Shown here one piece after another: positions 1-11,270 of a stretch of DNA of 64,000 nt; position 1 is the first letter of the stretch, and each line of letters opens with the position of its first letter. The stretch spans positions 206,142-270,141 of the forward strand of contig NZ_VLKN01000006.1 in NCBI RefSeq assembly GCF_007830035.1, written 5' to 3'. A program made the translations under genes and the position numbers. The DNA is from Luteimonas cucumeris (GTDB taxonomy: Bacteria; Pseudomonadota; Gammaproteobacteria; Xanthomonadales; Xanthomonadaceae). The notes beneath the pieces were generated by a model. The model was not told where the DNA came from, ran no database searches, and saw nothing but the letters and a program-made list of their open reading frames with translations.

Positions 1-1
1 C

Positions 2-43
2 GGCAAGCCGGTGGATCCGCTCGCGTATCTGCCGAAGCGATAG
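2..43 (+). CDS. C-terminal tail of probable M23-family peptidoglycan peptidase (partial)
   Basis: Only the last 13 codons and the TAG stop are in the window. They read GKPVDPLAYLPKR. A G-x-PVDPL-x-YL ending is typical of M23 (LytM/NlpD-type) metallopeptidases that cut peptidoglycan cross-links, so this is the likely identity. It is inferred from the tail alone; the catalytic domain lies before position 1. Confidence 0.4.
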   Translation, partial: GKPVDPLAYLPKR

Positions 44-85
44 TCGTGTCGTAGGTAACGCATCCCTGTCAACGGAGCGCATAAG

Positions 86-1396
86 ATGAAACGCAGCGTG
101 TTCGCCGTCCTGTCTTCTGCACTCTGCCTGGTTGCGCTGCAGGCGGCCGCGTCCGAATCGATCCCCCTCGCCGACGCACGCGAAGTCTTCGCACAGGCGC
201 GGTCGATCTGCGAACAGGATGCCGGCAAGCTCTGGGGCGTGTCGCTATGCGGCCCGATCATGCTGGTCGATCCGAAAAGCCGGCAGCTGATCGCCAACCA
301 GGCTGATGCGAACGGCGCGCTGAAGGCGCGCGACGGCGTCTTCGTCGGTCTATTGCCGGCCGAACAGAACGTCGCCAACACCGCAGTGGAATGGTCTGGT
401 ACGCGCTGGACGCAGATGCTCTGGCCATTGCATGCGGAGCCGGAAACGCGCGGCACGCTGATCGCACACGAACTGTTCCATCGCATCCAGCCGCAGCTGA
501 AGTTGCCGAAACTGGAGTCGGGCGAAAACGCGCATCTGGACACCCTCGACGGGCGCTATTGGCTGCAGCTGGAATGGCGTGCATTGGCGCGCGCGCTGCA
601 GGCCGGCGACGACGCGGCGCGCAGGCAGGCGGCAGCCGATGCCCTGCTGTTCCGCGCCGAACGCTATCGGTTGTTTACGGACGCCGCAGCGCAGGAGCAG
701 GAACTGGAGCAGAACGAGGGTTTGGCCGAATACACCGGCGTGATGGCCGGCAATGCCACGGAGCAGGCGCGCGTGCAGGCGGCGCTGCACGATCTCTCCG
801 CACACGTCGGCAGCCCCAGTTTCGTACGCTCCTTCGCTTATGCGACCGGACCGGCCTACGGCCTGCTGCTCGATCGCTATGCTGCCGGCTGGCGGCAGCA
901 ACTGGCAGGCGGCCTGCGTTTCGACGCTACGCTGCGGCAAGCGCTCGCGAGCGAGACGCCGGCCGACGTGCAAGGACTAGCCGATCAGCGCGCGCTGCGC
1001 TACGACGGCGCGGCGCTGCGCGTTTCCGAAACCCAGCGCGATATCCAGCGCCAGCAGGTCCTGGCCGCCAACCGCAGGAAGTTCGTCGATGGCCCGGTGC
1101 TGCTGCTTCCGTTCCAGCACATGAAAGTACAGTTCAACCCGAGCAACCTGCAGCCACTCGGCGAGCACGGCACGGTCTATCCGACGATGCGCATCAGCGA
1201 TGACTGGGGCGTACTCGAAGCCAGCGACGGCGCGTTGATGAGGTCTGACTGGAGTGCGGTCACGGTGGTCGCGCCTGAGGCGTCGGCCGGCAGCGATCTC
1301 AAGGGCGAGGGCTGGACGTTGCAGCTCAAGCCGGGCTGGCGCCTGGTTCCCGGATCGCGCAAGGGCGACCTGGTGCTCGAACAACCGGCGCAGTAA
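86..1396 (+). CDS. secreted protein with HExxH motif, putative metallopeptidase
   Basis: 436 residues starting with a clear signal peptide (hydrophobic stretch about residues 5-22, cleavage near AAA-SE). A HELFH motif at residues 128-132 and a downstream NEGLAEY segment (Glu at about 211 and 215) would suit a gluzincin-type zinc site, with HExxH as two ligands and a later Glu as the third. The family is not recognised, and the C-terminal part after residue 330 shows no known domain. ATG 86 is preceded by a weak purine-rich stretch. It follows the putative M23 gene by 42 bp on the same strand and could share its transcript. Peptidase activity is an inference from the motif only. Confidence 0.7.
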   Translation: MKRSVFAVLSSALCLVALQAAASESIPLADAREVFAQARSICEQDAGKLWGVSLCGPIMLVDPKSRQLIANQADANGALKARDGVFVGLLPAEQNVANTAVEWSGTRWTQMLWPLHAEPETRGTLIAHELFHRIQPQLKLPKLESGENAHLDTLDGRYWLQLEWRALARALQAGDDAARRQAAADALLFRAERYRLFTDAAAQEQELEQNEGLAEYTGVMAGNATEQARVQAALHDLSAHVGSPSFVRSFAYATGPAYGLLLDRYAAGWRQQLAGGLRFDATLRQALASETPADVQGLADQRALRYDGAALRVSETQRDIQRQQVLAANRRKFVDGPVLLLPFQHMKVQFNPSNLQPLGEHGTVYPTMRISDDWGVLEASDGALMRSDWSAVTVVAPEASAGSDLKGEGWTLQLKPGWRLVPGSRKGDLVLEQPAQ

Positions 1397-1407
1397 CCGG
1401 TTCCGGC

Positions 1408-1779
1408 TCAGCTGATCACGAAGCCGGCGACCACGCGGCGGCCTTCCGCGGCGAGCACGTTGAAGGTGCGCGCCGCGGCGCTGTTGGTCATCGCTTCCAG
1501 ACCAATGCCGCGGCCCAGGCAGGCGGCCATCGTTTCCATCGGCGGGAACGCCTGCACGGCGCCGGTGCCGAGGATGATCACCTCCGGCCGCAGGGCGAGC
1601 AGCGCTTCCAGGTCGGCCGGCGTCAGGGCATCCACTTCGCGTACCGGCCAGTCCTCGACCAGCTTGTCCGGCGCGACGATGAAACTGCGGTCGAGCCTGC
1701 GATCGTTGACCAGCGCGGAATCGCCGTTGGCGCCGCGCAGGGAGAATTCGTAGTCGGGGCGTTCGAAATTCAGTTGCAT
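1408..1779 (-). CDS. Mth938-like domain protein (DUF498/NDUFAF3-like)
   Basis: 123 residues matching the single-domain Mth938/DUF498 family in length and pattern: an N-terminal segment ending in YEFSLRG, then a Rossmann-like core with PEVIILGTGA around residues 65-74, and a C-terminal AAARTFNVLAAEGRRVVAG helix-strand. Bacterial members have no settled function; mitochondrial relatives (NDUFAF3) help assemble complex I. It is convergent with the HExxH gene, 11 bp between stops. Family assignment is from sequence pattern; function is unknown. Confidence 0.8.
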   Translation of the reverse strand: MQLNFERPDYEFSLRGANGDSALVNDRRLDRSFIVAPDKLVEDWPVREVDALTPADLEALLALRPEVIILGTGAVQAFPPMETMAACLGRGIGLEAMTNSAAARTFNVLAAEGRRVVAGFVIS

Positions 1780-1907
1780 GGGGCAGGATGGGGCTGGGAT
1801 CTGGGAGCTCGGGCTGGTTCCGATCGCGGGACGGGAGTTGCGGCGCTTCAGGTGATCATCATCAGGCTAGTCCCTAGTCTCTAGTCCCCAGATCCCAGCC
1901 CCGGTTG

Positions 1908-2213
1908 TCATGCCCGCGGCAACACGATCTGGCGATGGTCCTTCGACGGCCGGTACAGCACGGCCACGTGTCCGATGCGCTGCACCAGCGCCGCGCCGGC
2001 ACGTTGCGCCAGGTCGCCGATCATCGCGTCGCGCGCGTCGCGATCGTCGCTGGCCACCTTCACCTTGATCAGCTCGTGGTGCTCCAGTGCGGTATCGACT
2101 TCGGCCACCACCGCATCGGTCAGGCCCTTGCCGCCGACCTGCAGCATGGCCTTGAGCCCATGCGCCTGGCCACGCAGGAATCGGTTCTGGGCGGCGGTGA
2201 GCGTGGTCGTCAT
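1908..2213 (-). CDS. yhbY: YhbY family RNA-binding protein
   Basis: 101 residues forming one CRS1-YhbY (CRM) domain. The family signature is visible: LRGQAHGLKAMLQVGGKGLT near the N-terminus, ELIKVKV in the middle and VAVLYRP at the end. YhbY binds pre-50S ribosomal particles and is thought to act in ribosome assembly. It is divergent from rlmE, another large-subunit maturation gene, with 66 bp between the starts. That head-to-head arrangement is common in gammaproteobacteria and supports the call. The 128 bp on its downstream side hold only short CTAGTCCC-type direct repeats. Confidence 0.92.
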   Translation of the reverse strand: MTTTLTAAQNRFLRGQAHGLKAMLQVGGKGLTDAVVAEVDTALEHHELIKVKVASDDRDARDAMIGDLAQRAGAALVQRIGHVAVLYRPSKDHRQIVLPRA

Positions 2214-2279
2214 GCGTGCGGAAGCAAGGTTCAGGCGGGCGCACAGGGTATCATGGAGCCCCTAACTCGTTGATTTGCC

Positions 2280-2912
2280 ATGGCCGCCCGCAGCAAGAGC
2301 AGCACACGCTGGCTCCGCGAACATTTCTCCGATCCCTACGTCAAGAAGGCGCAGGCGGAAGGGCTGCGTTCGCGCGCCGCCTACAAGCTGGAGGAACTGG
2401 TCGAACGCGACCAGCTGCTCAAGCCCGGAATGGTGGTGGTGGACCTCGGCGCCGCGCCCGGCGGCTGGTCGCAATGGGTGCGCCAGGCGCTGGGCGAACA
2501 CGGACGCGTGGTGGCGCTGGACATCCTCGAGATGCCGCCACTGGCCGGCGTCGAATTCCTTCATGGCGATTTCAGGGAGGATGCGGTCTTATCGGCCTTG
2601 GAGACGACGTTGCAGGGCAAGCCGGTCGACCTTGTCCTGTCCGATATGGCCCCCAATAAGAGTGGTGTCGATTCGGTCGACCTGCCGCGGGCGATGTACC
2701 TGTCGGAGCTGGCGATGGATTTCGCCGACCGGCAATTGCGGCCGGGCGGCACCTTCCTGATCAAGCTGTTCCAGGGCGTGGGGTTCGATGAATACGTGCG
2801 GCAACTGCGGCGACGTTATGCCAAAGTGTCCATCCGCAAACCGGCGGCGTCGCGCAAGCGTTCGCCGGAAGTCTATGCCCTGGCGCAGGGCAAGCACGCG
2901 CAACTGAAGTAG
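2280..2912 (+). CDS. rlmE: 23S rRNA (uridine-2552-2'-O)-methyltransferase RlmE (FtsJ/RrmJ)
   Basis: 210 residues, full length. N-terminal basic tract, then SRAAYKL with the catalytic-type lysine, the SAM-binding [12 protein letters not shown] (about residues 55-66), the LSDMAPN motif carrying the catalytic Asp, and [10 protein letters not shown] with the second Lys. Together these give the K-D-K-E tetrad of RrmJ. The enzyme 2'-O-methylates U2552 in the A-loop of 23S rRNA in the 50S subunit. It lies 24 bp before ftsH and probably shares its transcript, the conserved rlmE-ftsH pairing. Confidence 0.96.
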   Translation: MAARSKSSTRWLREHFSDPYVKKAQAEGLRSRAAYKLEELVERDQLLKPGMVVVDLGAAPGGWSQWVRQALGEHGRVVALDILEMPPLAGVEFLHGDFREDAVLSALETTLQGKPVDLVLSDMAPNKSGVDSVDLPRAMYLSELAMDFADRQLRPGGTFLIKLFQGVGFDEYVRQLRRRYAKVSIRKPAASRKRSPEVYALAQGKHAQLK

Positions 2913-2936
2913 GGCCGCGAGGCGCCGGAGAACGGG

Positions 2937-4841
<1,905 letters not shown>

Positions 4842-4867
4842 GCGCGGCTTGCCAGCAAAGTCCGAAG

Positions 4868-4896
4868 AGGCCAGAGTCCGCTCTGGCCTTTTCTTT
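4868..4896 (+). terminator. intrinsic terminator of rlmE-ftsH
   Basis: A perfect 9-bp stem, AGGCCAGAG / CTCTGGCCT, with a TCCG loop followed by a T-rich run (TTTTCTTT). It lies 26 bp after the ftsH stop and 11 bp before the next start codon. Confidence 0.9.
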
Positions 4897-4906
4897 GGAT
4901 GACGCC

Positions 4907-5089
4907 ATGAACGAACCGGGCAATCCGAAACGGAAGACGAGCCTGGGCATGGGTATCGCCGTCGGCGTAGCCATCGGTGCAGGCATGGGCGTGGCGATGG
5001 GCAACATCGCGATGGGCATCGGCGTAGGCATCGCCATCGGCATCGCCTTTGGCCTGGCATTCGACAACGGGCGCGGCAAGGACAAGTGA
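4907..5089 (+). CDS. small glycine-zipper membrane protein
   Basis: 60 residues: a short charged N-terminus (MNEPGNPKRKTS), about 40 residues made almost only of Gly, Ala, Ile, Val and Met with GxxxG spacing (glycine zipper), and a charged tail ending GRGKDK. The composition suggests one long or two short membrane helices that pack or oligomerise. ATG 4907 sits just after the ftsH terminator, and no strong ribosome-binding site is visible, so expression is uncertain. Codon periodicity in this frame and the orderly charged ends favour a real gene. Function unknown. Confidence 0.55.
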   Translation: MNEPGNPKRKTSLGMGIAVGVAIGAGMGVAMGNIAMGIGVGIAIGIAFGLAFDNGRGKDK

Positions 5090-5233
5090 CGTCCAGGCTG
5101 CCGCCGGCGCCTTGATTCGGCTGTCTTTCCTGCCTGCTCGAGTTTCCTTGTCGCCTGAAGGTTCCTTGTCATCCCTCGCTGCGCCCGGGATGACGGAGAA
5201 TAGGGATTCGTTGGTTTTCCCGCGGGCTTCCCG

Positions 5234-6133
5234 ATGTTCGATATCACCCCTCAACTGGATTGCGCCGGCCGTGTGTTGAAGCTGGACCGGGCGCGGGTGC
5301 TCGGTATCGTCAATGTCACTCCCGATTCGTTCTCCGATGGCGGCGAGCACGCCACGGTCGAGGCGGCGGTCATGCACGGCCTGCGGCTGGCGGGCGAGGG
5401 TGCGGATGCGCTCGATGTCGGCGGCGAATCGACGCGACCCGGTGCGCAGGAAGTTTCCATCGACGAGGAAATCGCCCGCGTGATCCCGGTGATCGAGCGG
5501 CTGGCAAGGGAAACTTCGCTGCCGGTGAGCATCGACACCTCCAAGCCGGAAGTGATGCGCGCCGCGGTCGCCGCCGGCGCCGGCATGATCAACGACGTTT
5601 TTGCGCTGCGTCGCGAAGGCGCGCTCGAGGCCGCCTCCGAACTCGGCGTGCCGGTGGTGCTGATGCACATGCAGGGCGAGCCGCGCTCGATGCAGGACGC
5701 GCCGCAGTACGACGACGTGGTCGGCGACGTGCATCGCTTCCTGGCCGAGCGCATCTTCGCCGCGGAGATGGCAGGCATCGCGAAGAAGAACATCGTCGTC
5801 GATCCGGGTTTCGGCTTCGGCAAGAACCGCGGGCACAACCTGCAGCTGCTGGCGCAGCTGGAGCGCTTCCTCGAACTGGGCGTGCCGGTACTGGCGGGAC
5901 TGTCGCGCAAGCGCACGATCGGCGAGTTGACCGGGCGCGACGATCCGCACGACCGTGTCTACGGCTCGGTCGCCGCGGCGCTGATCGCCGCACAGCGCGG
6001 TGCGCGGCTGCTGCGCGTGCACGACGTGGCCGCGACGGTGGATGCGTTGAAGGTGTGGGGTGCTGTCGCGGCCGTGCCGATGCCGCGTGCTGGTTCATCC
6101 TCGGCAACCATCCGTTGGCCGGACGATGACTGA
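5234..6133 (+). CDS. folP: dihydropteroate synthase FolP
   Basis: 299 residues. Both DHPS signatures are present: [14 protein letters not shown] (about 24-37) and [11 protein letters not shown] (about 61-71). Later strands carry [25 protein letters not shown] and LSRK of the TIM barrel. FolP condenses p-aminobenzoate with hydroxymethyl-dihydropterin diphosphate in folate synthesis and is the sulfonamide target. The protein is about 15-20 residues longer than usual at the C-terminus (ending RWPDDD). miaA follows on the same strand after a palindromic repeat. Confidence 0.97.
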   Translation: MFDITPQLDCAGRVLKLDRARVLGIVNVTPDSFSDGGEHATVEAAVMHGLRLAGEGADALDVGGESTRPGAQEVSIDEEIARVIPVIERLARETSLPVSIDTSKPEVMRAAVAAGAGMINDVFALRREGALEAASELGVPVVLMHMQGEPRSMQDAPQYDDVVGDVHRFLAERIFAAEMAGIAKKNIVVDPGFGFGKNRGHNLQLLAQLERFLELGVPVLAGLSRKRTIGELTGRDDPHDRVYGSVAAALIAAQRGARLLRVHDVAATVDALKVWGAVAAVPMPRAGSSSATIRWPDDD

Positions 6134-6143
6134 TCTCCCACCC

Positions 6144-6171
6144 CGTCATCCCAGCTTGCGCTGGGATGACG
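6144..6171. repeat. 12-bp inverted repeat of dispersed GTCATCCC family
   Basis: Perfect arms CGTCATCCCAGC and GCTGGGATGACG around a 4-nt loop, between the folP stop and the miaA start. A diverged copy of the same palindrome lies at 20218-20245, and the motif also appears around 5166-5195. This is a REP-like intergenic element. Confidence 0.75.
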
Positions 6172-6206
6172 CGCACAGAGAGCTGCAGCAACTACCCTTT
6201 CAAACG

Positions 6207-7172
6207 ATGCACGCCGACACCCGCCCCATTGCCATCGCCCTCATGGGCCCGACCGCCTCGGGCAAGACCGCGCTTGCACTGGAGTGGGCGCAGCGCCACG
6301 ACGGCGAGATCGTCAGCGTCGACTCCGCACTGGTCTATCGCGGTCTCGATATCGGCGCCGCCAAGCCCGACTCCAATGAGCTTGCTCGCGTACCGCATCA
6401 CCTGATCGATCTGCGCGAGCCGTGGCAGCCGTATTCCGCCGCCGAGTTCGCCACCGATGCGCGTGCCGCCGTCGCCGGCATCGTCGCGCGCGGCAAGCTG
6501 CCGATCCTCACCGGTGGCACCGGCCTGTATTTCCAGGCCCTGCTGCAGGGACTGTCGCCGATGCCGGAAGCCGATCCCGCGATCCGCGCCGGCATCGAGG
6601 CCGAGGCGACCGAGCACGGTTGGCCGGCCCTGCACGCGCAGGTGGCGACGATTGATCCGAAAGCCGCCGCGCGCATCCATGCCACCGACCCGCAACGCAT
6701 CCAGCGTGCGCTCGAGGTGTACCGGATCAGCGGCAGGCCGATCAGCGAATGGCAGCGTGGCGGCAATGCCGGCGATGCCCTGCCGCTGCGCGTGCTGAAG
6801 CTCGCCATCGCGCCGCGCGACCGCGCCGTGCTGCACCAGCGCGTCGAGCGTCGTTTCGACGCCATGCTGGGCGCCGGCTTCCTCGACGAAGTGCGCCGGC
6901 TGCGCGCCATTCCCGAACTGCGCGATCACCCACGTCCGCTGGACCTGCCGGCGCTGCGCGCGGTCGGTTATCGACAGGCCTGGGAGCATCTCGATGGCGC
7001 GACCGATGCCGCCGCGTTCCGCGACCAGGCGATCTTCGCCACCCGCCAGCTGGCCAAGCGCCAGCTGACCTGGCTGCGCGGCCAGCCCGACCTGCGCTGG
7101 TTCGATCCGGCACTGGAGCCGGCCCGGCTGGCCGACGCCCTGGCCCTTTTCCTGCGGCAGCCGGGTCGATGA
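6207..7172 (+). CDS. miaA: tRNA dimethylallyltransferase MiaA
   Basis: 321 residues from ATG 6207, which directly precedes the conserved core. P-loop GPTASGKT at 14-21, followed by [31 protein letters not shown] and the [16 protein letters not shown] segment. MiaA adds the isopentenyl group to N6 of A37 in tRNAs reading U-starting codons. An in-frame upstream ATG at 6126 would run through the 6144-6171 palindrome, so the later start is preferred. It opens the conserved miaA-hfq-hflX-hflKC-purA order. Confidence 0.96.
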   Translation: MHADTRPIAIALMGPTASGKTALALEWAQRHDGEIVSVDSALVYRGLDIGAAKPDSNELARVPHHLIDLREPWQPYSAAEFATDARAAVAGIVARGKLPILTGGTGLYFQALLQGLSPMPEADPAIRAGIEAEATEHGWPALHAQVATIDPKAAARIHATDPQRIQRALEVYRISGRPISEWQRGGNAGDALPLRVLKLAIAPRDRAVLHQRVERRFDAMLGAGFLDEVRRLRAIPELRDHPRPLDLPALRAVGYRQAWEHLDGATDAAAFRDQAIFATRQLAKRQLTWLRGQPDLRWFDPALEPARLADALALFLRQPGR

Positions 7173-7317
7173 TTGGCTGATTGCGACCGGATTGGCTGTC
7201 TGGGGCGGCCGTCTGCGCTAACATCGGGCCATCGCCGCCGCGGGGGTGCGGGTCGGGCGACGCGGTTCCCCATGGGAGCCGGATCGATAAAACAAAAATC
7301 AAGTTGGGGATACGACC

Positions 7318-7602
7318 ATGTCCAAGGGACAGTCTTTGCAGGATCCTTTCCTGAATGCGTTGCGCCGCGAGCGCGTGCCGGTGTCGATCTATCTGGTCAA
7401 CGGCATCAAGTTGCAGGGCACCATCGAATCGTTCGACCAGTTCGTCGTGCTGCTGCGCAATACCGTCAGCCAGATGGTCTACAAGCACGCCATTTCCACG
7501 GTGGTGCCGGCGCGCAACGTGCGCGTGGGCCCGGGCGGCGGCTACGTGCAGTCGTCGGGCGAAGGCGGCGAAGACGATTCCGGCAGCGACGAGACCGAAT
7601 AG
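7318..7602 (+). CDS. hfq: RNA chaperone Hfq
   Basis: 94 residues. The Sm1 motif region [19 protein letters not shown] and the Sm2 motif YKHAIST (KHA being the uridine-binding loop) are intact, with [13 protein letters not shown] at the N-terminus. After VVPAR the tail is Gly-rich and acidic ([14 protein letters not shown]), as in other Hfq disordered tails. Hfq is a hexamer pairing sRNAs with mRNAs. A GGGGA ribosome-binding site precedes ATG 7318. It lies between miaA and hflX. Confidence 0.98.
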   Translation: MSKGQSLQDPFLNALRRERVPVSIYLVNGIKLQGTIESFDQFVVLLRNTVSQMVYKHAISTVVPARNVRVGPGGGYVQSSGEGGEDDSGSDETE

Positions 7603-7676
7603 CCCGGCTATTCACCCGTCGGATGCGACAATGTCGGCGATGACCACTCCCGACACGAAACATCCGGATCGCCTGC

Positions 7677-8975
7677 ATGTTCGACCGTAGCCGCAAGGGC
7701 GAGCACGCATTGCTGATCCAGCCCCATGCCGGCGGCCCGCCGGCGGACGGGGCGCTGGAGGAATTCACCGACCTGGCGCGTTCGGCCGGCGCCAGCATCG
7801 CGACCGTGCTCACCGCGCGCATCGAGAAGCCCAATCCCGCCACGCTGATCGGCAGCGGCAAGCTGGAAGAGGTCAAGGCCGCGGCCGATGCCACCGGCGC
7901 TGACCTGGTCCTGGTCAACCATGCGTTGACGCCGGTGCAGGAGCGCAACCTCGAGAAGGCGCTGCAGCGACGCGTCGTCGATCGCACCGGCCTGATCCTG
8001 GACATCTTCGCCCAGCGTGCGCGCAGCCACGAAGGCAAGCTGCAGGTCGAACTGGCCCAGCTCAAGCACATGGCCACGCGCCTGGTGCGCGGCTGGACCC
8101 ATCTGGAACGCCAGCGCAGTGCGATCGGCATGCGCGGTCCCGGCGAAACCCAGCTGGAAACCGACCGCCGCCTGCTGCAGAAACGCGTCGACCAGTTGCA
8201 GAAGCGGCTGGACAAGGTCGAGGTGCAGCACACGCAGATGCGTCGCGCCCGCGTGCGCAGCGAACTGCCGCGCGTGGCGCTGGTCGGCTACACCAACGCC
8301 GGCAAGTCGACGCTGTTCAACGCGCTGACCGGTGCCGACGCGTACGCCGCCGACCAGCTGTTCGCCACGCTCGACCCGACCGTGCGGCGCCTGGCGCTAC
8401 CCGGCGGCGCGCTGGTGCTGGCCGACACCGTCGGCTTCGTCCGCGACCTGCCGCACGAACTGGTCGCCGCCTTCCGCTCGACCCTGTCCGAAGCCCGCGA
8501 GGCCGACCTGCTGCTGCACGTGATCGACGCCGCCGACCCGCTGCGCAACGAGCGCGTCGCCCAGGTCGACGCCGTGCTCAACGAGATCGGCGCCGGCGAT
8601 CTGCCGCAACTGCTCATCTACAACAAGATCGATCGCGTCGAAGGCGCCGAGCCGCGCTACGAACGTCCCAACGAGGGACGGGCGCGGGTCTGGCTGTCGG
8701 CGCGCGACGGCGTCGGCCTGGACCTGCTGCGGCAGGCGCTGGCCGACGCGCTGGACCTGCGCCGGATCGTCGGCGACGTGCTGCTGCCCAACCGCGCCGC
8801 ACGCCTGCGTTCGCGCCTGCACGACCTCGATGCCGTCCGTGCCGAAAGTCACGACGAACACGGCTGGCACCTCAGCGTGGACCTGGCCGCCACCGACGCG
8901 GCGCGCCTGGCCGCCGCCGAAGACGGTGAAGCGCTGCGGCAGCTCTTGCCCGACAGCACGGCCAGCCCCACCTAG
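7677..8975 (+). CDS. hflX: ribosome-associated GTPase HflX
   Basis: 432 residues. The N-terminal HflX domain includes NPATLIGSGKLEEV and GMRGPGETQLETDRR. The G domain has G1 GYTNAGKS at about 204-211, DTVGFVRDLP for G3 and NKID for G4. HflX binds the 50S subunit and splits stalled 70S ribosomes after stress. It starts 74 bp after hfq, in the order known from Escherichia coli. Confidence 0.96.
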   Translation: MFDRSRKGEHALLIQPHAGGPPADGALEEFTDLARSAGASIATVLTARIEKPNPATLIGSGKLEEVKAAADATGADLVLVNHALTPVQERNLEKALQRRVVDRTGLILDIFAQRARSHEGKLQVELAQLKHMATRLVRGWTHLERQRSAIGMRGPGETQLETDRRLLQKRVDQLQKRLDKVEVQHTQMRRARVRSELPRVALVGYTNAGKSTLFNALTGADAYAADQLFATLDPTVRRLALPGGALVLADTVGFVRDLPHELVAAFRSTLSEAREADLLLHVIDAADPLRNERVAQVDAVLNEIGAGDLPQLLIYNKIDRVEGAEPRYERPNEGRARVWLSARDGVGLDLLRQALADALDLRRIVGDVLLPNRAARLRSRLHDLDAVRAESHDEHGWHLSVDLAATDAARLAAAEDGEALRQLLPDSTASPT

Positions 8976-9069
8976 TAGAATCACCCGACGCACGATCGGT
9001 TCACCAGATCAGCGATTTCGCGCCATCGCCGGTACGGATTGGCGCTCCCTTTATGGATGTGGAGCAGGC

Positions 9070-10176
9070 ATGGCCTGGAATATTCCCGGTAGCGGTGGTT
9101 CTGGAAAAGGCGGCAGGGGCGGTACGGGCAGGGGCGGCGGCAACAATCCGTTCGACGGCATCCTCGACTCGCTGCGCAGCCTGTTCGGCGGCAATGGCGG
9201 TGGCGGTGGCGTCCTGCGCTGGGTCGGCATCCTGGTGGCGCTGTGGCTGGCCTTCAGCTCCTTCGTGCTGATCGCCGAACAGCAGCGTGGCGTTGTGCTG
9301 CGCTTCGGTCTGTTCTCGCGCGTGCTGCAGCCCGGCCCGCACTTCAAGCTGCCGTGGCCGATCGAACGCGTGGTCAAGGTCGCCGCGACCCAGATCAAGA
9401 CCTTCGACAGCACCGTGCCGGTGCTGACCCGCGACGAGAACATCGTGCAGGTGCAGATCAACGTGCAGTACCGGGTCGCCGATCCCCAGCTGTACCTGTT
9501 CGGCACCCGCGACGCCGATCGCATGCTCGAGCAGGCAGCGCTCAGCACCGTGCGCGAGCAGGTCGGCCGTTCCGACCTGGACACCGTGCTCGGTGCGCGC
9601 AGCGCGCTGGCCGTGTCCTCGCGCCAGCAGCTGCAGCAGTCGCTGGACGCCTACCGCACCGGCCTGGTGGTCACCGAACTCAACCTGCCCAACGCGCGTC
9701 CGCCGGAGGAAGTGAAGCCGGCGTTCGACGACGTCAACAGCGCGCAGCAGGACCGCGACCGCCTGACCAGCGAGGCCCGTGCCTACGCCGCGCGCGTCGT
9801 GCCGGAAGCACGCGGCGAAGCCTCGCGCGTGCGCACCGCCGCCGAAGGCTACAAGACCGCGTCCGTGGCGCGCGCCACCGGTGACGCCGCGCGTTTCAGC
9901 CTGTTGCTGGACCAGTACCGCGGCGCCGAGGAAGTCACCCGCAAGCGCCTGTGGTTGGAGACCGTGCAGGACGTGCTCGCCGACAACCGCAAGGTGATCG
10001 GTGGCGACGGCCGCCAGCTGATCTATGTGCCGATGACCGGCCAGGGCAACAGCAATCCGGTGTCGCCGCCGCTGCTGCCGCCGGAGACGATCGCCCCCAC
10101 CATCAACGCAACGGACGGCGGTAACGCCCGTCCCGAACGCAGTCCGCGACCGGGCCGCGAGGAGGCTACGCGATGA
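9070..10176 (+). CDS. hflK: FtsH modulator subunit HflK
   Basis: 368 residues from ATG 9070, which has GGAG seven bases upstream; earlier in-frame codons overlap hflX. The N-terminus is Gly-rich (GSGGSGKGGRGGTGRGGG), followed by one membrane helix (about residues 55-77) and an SPFH/band-7 domain (VVLRFGLFSRVLQPGPHFKLPWPIERV). With HflC it forms a periplasmic cage around FtsH at the inner membrane. It overlaps hflC by 4 bp (ATGA), indicating coupled translation. Confidence 0.96.
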   Translation: MAWNIPGSGGSGKGGRGGTGRGGGNNPFDGILDSLRSLFGGNGGGGGVLRWVGILVALWLAFSSFVLIAEQQRGVVLRFGLFSRVLQPGPHFKLPWPIERVVKVAATQIKTFDSTVPVLTRDENIVQVQINVQYRVADPQLYLFGTRDADRMLEQAALSTVREQVGRSDLDTVLGARSALAVSSRQQLQQSLDAYRTGLVVTELNLPNARPPEEVKPAFDDVNSAQQDRDRLTSEARAYAARVVPEARGEASRVRTAAEGYKTASVARATGDAARFSLLLDQYRGAEEVTRKRLWLETVQDVLADNRKVIGGDGRQLIYVPMTGQGNSNPVSPPLLPPETIAPTINATDGGNARPERSPRPGREEATR

Positions 10177-11036
10177 GAATCAACCTGTGGATCCCGGCGA
10201 TCCTCGCCGCGCTGCTGGCGCTGATGGGCTCGGTGTACGTGGTCGGCGAAGGCCAGGTCGCGATCGTGCTCAACCTTGGCCGCGTCGCGCGCTGGGACAT
10301 CGGCCCGGGCCTGCATTTCAAGTGGCCGCTGGTGGAAACCGCGCGCGTGTTCGATCGTCGCCTGCAGGTGCTCGAAGCCGAGCCCGAGCGTTACCTCACC
10401 TCCGAGCGCAAGGACGTCAGCGTCGACTTCTTTGCGGTCGGCCAGATCCAGGACGTGCGCGCCTTCTATCGCGCCACCGGCGGCGACGAGAAGGTCGCGG
10501 TCGATCGCCTGGCGCCGATCATCCGCGATTCGCTGCGCAACGAGATCAACTCGCGCACCCTGCAGCAGGTCGTTTCCGGCGATCGCGGCGATGTCACCCG
10601 CCGCCAGGTCACCGCAATCAACAAGGGCGCCGAGACGGTCGGCGTGCGCATCGTCGACTTGCGCATCAAGAAGATCGACCTGCCCACCGACAGCGACGTG
10701 ATCAAGGACGTATACCGGCGCATGCGCGCGCAACGCCAGCAGGTGGCAAGCCGCCTGCGCGCCGAAGGCGAGGAGCAGGCGCAGACCATCCGCGCCAAGG
10801 CTGATCGCGACCGCGTGGTGATCGTGGCCGAGGCCGAGCGCGACGCGCAGAAGCTGCGCGGCGAAGGCGATGCCGAGGCCGCGCGCATCTACGGCACGGC
10901 CGCCAACCGCGATCCGGCGTTCTATGCGTTCCAGCGCAGCCTGGAGGCGTACCGCAAGTCGTTCGCCGACGGCAACAGCGTGATCGTGCTGGAGAACGAC
11001 GATCCGTTCCTGCAATACCTGCGCAACGACAGGTAG
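10173..11036 (+). CDS. hflC: FtsH modulator subunit HflC
   Basis: 287 residues. N-terminal membrane anchor (about 7-22), band-7 domain with VAIVLNLGRV and GPGLHFKWP, a coiled-coil region rich in Arg, Glu and Ala (RMRAQRQQVASRLRAEGEEQ) and a C-terminal YFxxYRKSF-like segment (SLEAYRKSFADG). It is the partner of HflK in the FtsH-controlling SPFH complex. It overlaps hflK by ATGA and is followed 4 bp later by the DUF2065 gene, so the three are probably cotranscribed. Confidence 0.96.
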   Translation: MRINLWIPAILAALLALMGSVYVVGEGQVAIVLNLGRVARWDIGPGLHFKWPLVETARVFDRRLQVLEAEPERYLTSERKDVSVDFFAVGQIQDVRAFYRATGGDEKVAVDRLAPIIRDSLRNEINSRTLQQVVSGDRGDVTRRQVTAINKGAETVGVRIVDLRIKKIDLPTDSDVIKDVYRRMRAQRQQVASRLRAEGEEQAQTIRAKADRDRVVIVAEAERDAQKLRGEGDAEAARIYGTAANRDPAFYAFQRSLEAYRKSFADGNSVIVLENDDPFLQYLRNDR

Positions 11037-11040
11037 GCCG

Positions 11041-11226
11041 ATGAGCGAATTGTGGGCGGCACTGTGCCTGGTCGCGGTGCTGGAAGGCCTGTGGCTGTTC
11101 GCCGCGCCCGGCGCCTGGAAGCGGGCGATGGCGCAGATGCAGGCGTTGCCGGAGCAGCATCTGCGCAGGATCGGCGGGATGATCCTCGCCGCCGGCCTGG
11201 TGATGTTGTACCTGGTGCGCGGCTAG
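11041..11226 (+). CDS. DUF2065 family protein (YjeT-like)
   Basis: 61 residues with two hydrophobic segments (about 4-22 and 43-58) separated by WKRAMAQMQALPEQHLRRIGG. Length, two-helix layout and position between hflC and purA match E. coli YjeT (DUF2065). It begins 4 bp after the hflC stop. It is a small inner-membrane protein of unknown role. Confidence 0.85.
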   Translation: MSELWAALCLVAVLEGLWLFAAPGAWKRAMAQMQALPEQHLRRIGGMILAAGLVMLYLVRG

Positions 11227-11270
11227 GGCTTTTTTTCCGACTGCGGAAGGTCGTAGCCTGATTACCAAGA

